Source: Streptomyces phaeolivaceus
Lineage (GTDB): Bacteria > Actinomycetota > Actinomycetes > Streptomycetales > Streptomycetaceae
Assembly: GCF_009184865.1 (NCBI RefSeq)
Contig: NZ_CP045096.1
Coordinates: 372,001-436,000, forward strand
Direction of reading: 5' to 3'
DNA length: 64,000 nt
Part shown: piece by piece, positions 60,148 through 64,000 of the stretch
How the letters are laid out: every line of letters starts with the position of its first letter
Numbering within the stretch: the stretch's first letter is position 1
Position numbers and translations under genes: made by a program
Notes under the pieces: model-generated
Told to the model about the DNA's origin: nothing
The model's database searches: none
Seen by the model: only the letters and a program-made list of their open reading frames with translations

Positions 60148-61985
60148 CTCTGCTCGACGTACGGCGCCTGAGCGTCGACTTCACCTCGCCGGACGGCCGG
60201 ACCGTGCACGCGGTACGGGACGTCAGCTTCTCGCTGGCGCGCGGCGAGACACTGGCCGTGGTCGGTGAGTCGGGCTCGGGAAAATCCACCACCGCGCTGG
60301 CGCTGACGCGGATGCTGCCCGCCACGGGCCGGATCACCGCCGGTTCGGTGCGGCTGGACGGCCTCGACCTGGCGTCCGCGAGCAAGGAGGAGCTGCGGGC
60401 CGTCCGGGGTGCCCGGGTCGGGATGGTCTTCCAGGATCCGATGACCTCGCTCAACCCGGTCCTGTCGATCCGCACCCACCTCGACGAGGTGCTCCGCGCG
60501 CACGGTCACGGCAACCGCGCCGCGCGCCGGGCCCGCGCCGCCGACCTCCTCGGCCTGGTCGGCATCCCGGACCCGCGCCGCAGACTCGACGACCACCCGC
60601 ACCAGTTCTCCGGCGGCCAGCGCCAGCGCGTCCTGATCGCCATGGCCCTCGCCAACGAGCCGGACGTCCTGCTGGCCGACGAACCCACCACGGCCCTCGA
60701 CGCGACCGTCCAGGACCAGATCCTGAACCTGCTCGGCAGGCTCAACGAGGAGACCGGCACCGCGCTGCTTCTGATCACCCACAACATCGGTGTGGTCGCC
60801 CGCTCCTGCGCACGGACCCTGGTCATGTACGGCGGAACGGTCGCCGAGCACGGCTCCACCGCCGACGTCCTGACTCGCCCCCGGCATCCCTACACCGCCG
60901 GCCTGCTGGCTTCCGTGCCCCGGCTGTCCGCTCCGTCCGGCACCCGGCTCACCGGCATTCCGGGTGCGCCGCCGGACCTGTCGCTTCCGGTCACCGGATG
61001 CGCCTTCGCACCACGGTGCGGATCGGCGGACGCGCGGTGCGGAAGCGAGGCGCCGCCGCTCAAGGCCGATGCGGCCTGCTGGCACGCGGGGGAACTGCCG
61101 CCGCTCCCATCGGCCGGCCCGGCCGGCCGAGCGCCCGTCCCGACGGGCACACCGGTCCTCGAAGCATCCGGTCTGCGCAAGGAGTTCCGGGGACGCCGCC
61201 GCAGCCGGCTGCTCGCCGTCGACGACGTCTCGCTGAGGGTCCATGCCGGGGAGACGCTGGGCGTCGTCGGGGAGTCGGGCTCCGGCAAGTCCACTCTGGC
61301 CCGTCTCCTCGTCCACGCGCATCCGGCCGACGGCGGAACCGTCCGGCTGGGTGGCGAGGACGTGACCCGGCCTTCGGCCGCCGTGCTGCGGGAGCTGCGA
61401 CGCCGGGTGCAGATGGTCTTCCAGGATCCGTACGCCTCTCTCAACCCCCGGATGACGGTGGGCGACATCATCGGCGAACCCCTCCTGGCACACGGGCTGT
61501 ACCCGGACCGTACGAGGCGCGCGAAACGGGTCGCCGAACTCCTGGAACTCGTCGGTCTGGACCCGGCGACAGCCGACCGGTTCCCGCGCGCCTTCTCCGG
61601 CGGCCAGCGCCAGCGCATCGGCATCGCCCGGGCGCTGGCCCCCGAGCCGTCGGTGCTGCTGTGCGACGAGCCGGTCTCGGCGCTGGACGTGTCGGTGCAG
61701 GCGCAGATCGTCAACCTGCTGGCCGACCTCCAGCGCGACCTGGGACTCGCGATGGTCTTCATCGCGCACGACCTGGCGGTCGTCCGGCAGGTCAGCCACC
61801 GGATCGCGGTCATGCACCGGGGCCGGATCGTCGAGACCGGCCCCTCGGACGAGGTCTGCGAGAAACCCCGGCACCCGTACACGGCCGCTCTGCTGGCGGC
61901 CGTTCCCGACCCGATGCCCGGCCCCCGCTCACGGCACGCCCTGCGGTTCGGGGGCGTGCGGAGCAGAGTCTCCACGCTCGAATGA
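60144..61985 (+). CDS. fused double ABC ATPase (DppD-DppF-like)
   Basis: 613-residue protein with two ATPase domains in one chain. Domain 1: Walker A GESGSGKST at 41-49, signature FSGGQRQRV, Walker B VLLADEPTTALD, and the DppD-type C-terminal Cys-rich cap (CAFAPRCGSADARCGSEAPP) at about 290-310. Domain 2: Walker A GESGSGKST at about 376-384, FSGGQRQRIGIARAL, VLLCDEPVSALDVSVQ, and HPYTAALLAAVPDP. It powers the importer. Most Dpp systems use two separate subunits. Coupled by ATGA to the permease. Confidence 0.93.
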   Translation: MTLLDVRRLSVDFTSPDGRTVHAVRDVSFSLARGETLAVVGESGSGKSTTALALTRMLPATGRITAGSVRLDGLDLASASKEELRAVRGARVGMVFQDPMTSLNPVLSIRTHLDEVLRAHGHGNRAARRARAADLLGLVGIPDPRRRLDDHPHQFSGGQRQRVLIAMALANEPDVLLADEPTTALDATVQDQILNLLGRLNEETGTALLLITHNIGVVARSCARTLVMYGGTVAEHGSTADVLTRPRHPYTAGLLASVPRLSAPSGTRLTGIPGAPPDLSLPVTGCAFAPRCGSADARCGSEAPPLKADAACWHAGELPPLPSAGPAGRAPVPTGTPVLEASGLRKEFRGRRRSRLLAVDDVSLRVHAGETLGVVGESGSGKSTLARLLVHAHPADGGTVRLGGEDVTRPSAAVLRELRRRVQMVFQDPYASLNPRMTVGDIIGEPLLAHGLYPDRTRRAKRVAELLELVGLDPATADRFPRAFSGGQRQRIGIARALAPEPSVLLCDEPVSALDVSVQAQIVNLLADLQRDLGLAMVFIAHDLAVVRQVSHRIAVMHRGRIVETGPSDEVCEKPRHPYTAALLAAVPDPMPGPRSRHALRFGGVRSRVSTLE

Positions 61986-62003
61986 CCGGGGAGACCAGAC
62001 CGG

Positions 62004-63194
62004 CTAACGCCGTACCCGTGGCATCCCCAGGCCGATCCACGAGATGATCTCGCGCTGGATCTCGTTGTTGCCGCCGCCGAAGGTGAAGATGACGGCGGAG
62101 CGGTAGCCGCGTTCGAGTTCGCCGTGGAGGACCGCGCCCGCGGAGCCCTCCTTGAGGGCGCCGGCGGTGGCGACGATCTCCATCAGCCAGGCGTAGGCGT
62201 CGCGGCGGGCCTCGGAGCCGTAGACCTTGACGGCGGAGGCGTCCTGCGGGGTGAGGGTGCCGTCCTGGACGGAGCTGACCATGCGCCAGTTGAGGAGCTT
62301 GAGGGCGTCGAGCTTGGTGTGGGTCCGGGCGAGGCGGCGGCGGACCCAGGGCAGGTCGATGACGCGGCGGCCGTCGGCGAGTTTGGTCTCCATGGCCCAG
62401 CGCTGGACGTTGTGCAGGGAGCGGATGGCCATGGTGCCGTGGGCGGCGAGGGTGACGCGTTCGTGGTTGAGCTGGTTGGTGATCAGCCGCCAGCCCTGGT
62501 TCTCCTCGCCGACGCGGCGGGAGACGGGGACGCGGATGTTCTCGTAGTAGCTGGCGGTGGTGTCGTGCGAGGCGAGGGTGTTGATGAGGGTGCAGGAGTA
62601 GCCGGGTTCCGTGGTGGGGACGAGCAGCATGGTGATGCCCTTGTGGGGCGGGGCGTCGGGGTCGGTGCGGGTCGCCAGCCACACCCAGTCGGCGGTGTCG
62701 CCGTTGGTGGTCCAGATCTTCTGGCCGTTGACCGTGTAGTGGCCGGTGGCCTCGTCGCCGTCCCTGACCGCGCGGGTCTTCAGCGAGGCCAGGTCCGTGC
62801 CGGCGTCCGGCTCGCTGTAGCCGATGGCGAAGTCGATCTCGCCGGACAGGACGCGGGGCAGGAAGTACGCCTTCTGTTCCTCGGTGCCGTACCGCATGAT
62901 CGTCGGGCCGACGGTGTTGAGCGCCATCAGCGGCAGCGGTACACCGGCCTGGGCGGCCTCGTCGAAGAAGATGAACTGCTCGATGGCGGTCAGGCCGCGT
63001 CCGCCGTACTCCTCGGGCCAGCCCACGCCGAGCCAGCCGTCGGCGCCGAGGCGGCGGATGGTCTCGCGGTAGAACCGCTTCTGCGCCGCCGGGTCGGCGT
63101 GCCGAGTGTACGCGCCCTCCGGGACCAACTCGGCGAAGTAGGCGCGTAGTTCGGTGCGCAGTCGCTGCTGCTCGGGCGTGTATTCGAGGTGCAC
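62004..63194 (-). CDS. acyl-CoA dehydrogenase (FadE) under a KstR-like box
   Basis: 396-residue acyl-CoA dehydrogenase: EYTPEQQRLRTELRAYFAEL, WLGVGWPEEYGGRGL, PTIMRYGTEEQKAYFLPRVLSGEIDFAIGYSEPDAGTDLASL (pieces; flavin/substrate loop), YTVNGQKIWTTNGDTADWVWLATRT (pieces), and C-terminal FGGGNNEIQREIISWIGLGMPR. It lacks a simple straight-chain look and resembles the heteromeric sterol FadE (ChsE-type) group. GTG 63194 has GGAGG upstream. A perfect TnnAACnnGTTnnA box lies 44 bp upstream, which suggests KstR-type control. Confidence 0.9.
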   Translation of the reverse strand: MHLEYTPEQQRLRTELRAYFAELVPEGAYTRHADPAAQKRFYRETIRRLGADGWLGVGWPEEYGGRGLTAIEQFIFFDEAAQAGVPLPLMALNTVGPTIMRYGTEEQKAYFLPRVLSGEIDFAIGYSEPDAGTDLASLKTRAVRDGDEATGHYTVNGQKIWTTNGDTADWVWLATRTDPDAPPHKGITMLLVPTTEPGYSCTLINTLASHDTTASYYENIRVPVSRRVGEENQGWRLITNQLNHERVTLAAHGTMAIRSLHNVQRWAMETKLADGRRVIDLPWVRRRLARTHTKLDALKLLNWRMVSSVQDGTLTPQDASAVKVYGSEARRDAYAWLMEIVATAGALKEGSAGAVLHGELERGYRSAVIFTFGGGNNEIQREIISWIGLGMPRVRR

Positions 63195-63237
63195 GGCGCC
63201 TCCAGGCTCCCCAAGGCCGACCTGACGGCGCACACGC

Positions 63238-63251
63238 TAGAACGTGTTCCA
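63238..63251. promoter_or_regulatory. KstR-like operator (TAGAACGTGTTCCA)
   Basis: Exact match to TnnAACnnGTTnnA, the consensus of the TetR repressor KstR of sterol catabolism in mycobacteria and rhodococci, placed just upstream of the fadE-type gene. Confidence 0.6.
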
Positions 63252-63327
63252 GTAATTGGGAACAGGCGCGCGGGAACGGGCGCCCGGGAACAGCCGGATC
63301 GGCGCCCGCACCCCTCCCCCGGGGTGC

Positions 63328-63717
63328 TCAGCGGAGGGTGGCGAGGAAGTCCGCGCAGGCGCGGGCACACTCGCGGCACGCCTTGGCACCGTCCTCGGCG
63401 CCGGGTGAGGCGTCGAGGGCGCGCGCGCACTCCAGGGCCACGGTGCGGCACCACTCCACCTGGAGGCGGATACCGGCCTCGTCGAGGCCCGCCTCCTCGG
63501 AGAGCACCTTGCACGTGGCGTCGCACACCTCCGCGCACATGATGCCCTTGCGTCGCATCTGTTCCTGGCCCTCGGGCCCGTCCGGGTCGGCGAGGCTCGC
63601 CCGCAGCGCGCAGGCACGCGCACATTCGGTGCAGGCCTGCGCACAGGCGAAGCGGTCCTCCAAGAACCGGATGAGTTCCTGTTGGGACGTCGTGGTCGAT
63701 GTCGTGGTCGAGGTCAC
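63328..63717 (-). CDS. four-helix-bundle copper-binding protein (DUF326 type)
   Basis: 129-residue Cys-rich protein with paired Cys on helices: FACAQACTECARACALRAS, GIMCAEVCDATCKVLSEEAG, EWCRTVALECARAL and ACRECARACADFL, the spacing of ferredoxin-like four-helix copper-storage proteins. It probably sequesters Cu(I) in the cytoplasm. GTG 63717 gives the TSTTTSTTTSQQ start; GTG 63753 would add 12 residues, and neither has a clear ribosome site. Confidence 0.85.
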   Translation of the reverse strand: MTSTTTSTTTSQQELIRFLEDRFACAQACTECARACALRASLADPDGPEGQEQMRRKGIMCAEVCDATCKVLSEEAGLDEAGIRLQVEWCRTVALECARALDASPGAEDGAKACRECARACADFLATLR

Positions 63718-63800
63718 GACGGGCGGGTAGCCGGAGGGGGTCCGGCCAAACACGGAGGCCGGATCGATTCACTCGACCGTTTGGGGGTATTCATGCCTTA

Positions 63801-64000
63801 TGAACATGGAATGGACTGATATAGCCGCAGAACGCAGCGTACTGGGCGGTATCGCACCGTTCCTGGGCGGCGTCGTGCTGGTGGCCATGCTGGTCGGCGC
63901 CCTCTGGCTGGGCGCCCGCGTACGCGCCCGTGAGCCGCGCCGACCTCGCCCCGACGAGCAGCCCCGGATCCCCGAGGGCGGCCCGGTCCGCGAGGAGCGG
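63801..64000 (+). CDS. DUF6479-like small membrane protein (3' end cut by window edge)
   Basis: From ATG 63801 the frame gives a single membrane helix (GGIAPFLGGVVLVAMLVGAL) followed by WLGARVRAREPRRPRP and a DEQPRIPEGGPV motif, the form of Streptomyces DUF6479 proteins of unknown function. The visible part is 66 residues and the C-terminus lies beyond 64000. The upstream GGGGG at 63784 is a poor ribosome site. Confidence 0.75.

Overview
This is a high-GC (about 72%), gene-dense window from a Streptomyces chromosome, probably from an arm or arm-proximal part. The evidence is the strong G/C bias at third codon positions, GTG and TTG starts behind AGGAGG-like ribosome sites, and Streptomyces-specific families (SsgA-like, DUF397, DUF574-type methyltransferase, SPW-repeat, NsdA-like TPR regulator, DUF6479, SpoIIE/PP2C phosphatase). 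No rRNA, tRNA, CRISPR array, complete insertion sequence or phage was seen. Two genes run off the edges: an aldo/keto reductase at the left and a DUF6479 protein at the right.

Layout. 0-3.9 kb: aldo/keto reductase, secreted GH19 chitinase with chitin-type promoter repeats, an acyl-CoA-dehydrogenase-like gene and a ComB-type phosphatase. 3.9-11 kb: an organosulfur operon on the minus strand (Cys-containing leader peptide, sfnG, DszC-like monooxygenase, FMN reductase, SfnB-like, ssuD) with a divergent LysR regulator; two different MITE-like elements have landed inside it. 11-14.3 kb: a light-response module (CPD photolyase, MerR regulator with a B12-binding domain, ECF sigma factor). 14.5-34.5 kb: mixed housekeeping and developmental genes, including three acetyltransferases, a membrane acyltransferase, a secreted serine peptidase, a baeRF protein, an SsgA-like protein, a PAS-SpoIIE phosphatase, an NsdA-like regulator, a kinase-like phosphotransferase, a peptidoglycan amidase and a transglutaminase-like protein whose stop appears lost.

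34.6-49.2 kb: CoA-thioester catabolism. It holds two lipid-transfer/thiolase-fold proteins, an OB-fold/zinc-ribbon partner, an enoyl-CoA hydratase, a FadD19-like ligase, two more acyl-CoA ligases, a nitronate monooxygenase and a frameshifted hydrolase. The gene set resembles actinobacterial sterol side-chain degradation. Two promoters share a TetR-type palindrome, and a fadE gene at 62-63 kb has a perfect match to the KstR box consensus. A secreted penicillin-acylase-type enzyme and a SAM methyltransferase lie among them. 49.3-53.4 kb: a PYROXD2/phytoene-desaturase-like oxidoreductase and a soluble Ser/Thr kinase fused to a TPR array.

53.9-62 kb: a second sulfur-related region (TauD-type dioxygenase, ROK regulator, a second Cys-containing leader peptide, then an oligopeptide-type ABC transporter with a fused double ATPase). 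The two leader peptides tie the 4-10 kb and 54-62 kb regions together as a probable cysteine-responsive sulfur-scavenging regulon. The sfn/ssu enzymes strip sulfite from sulfones and sulfonates using FMNH2, TauD does the same with 2-oxoglutarate, and the transporter may import an unidentified sulfur compound.
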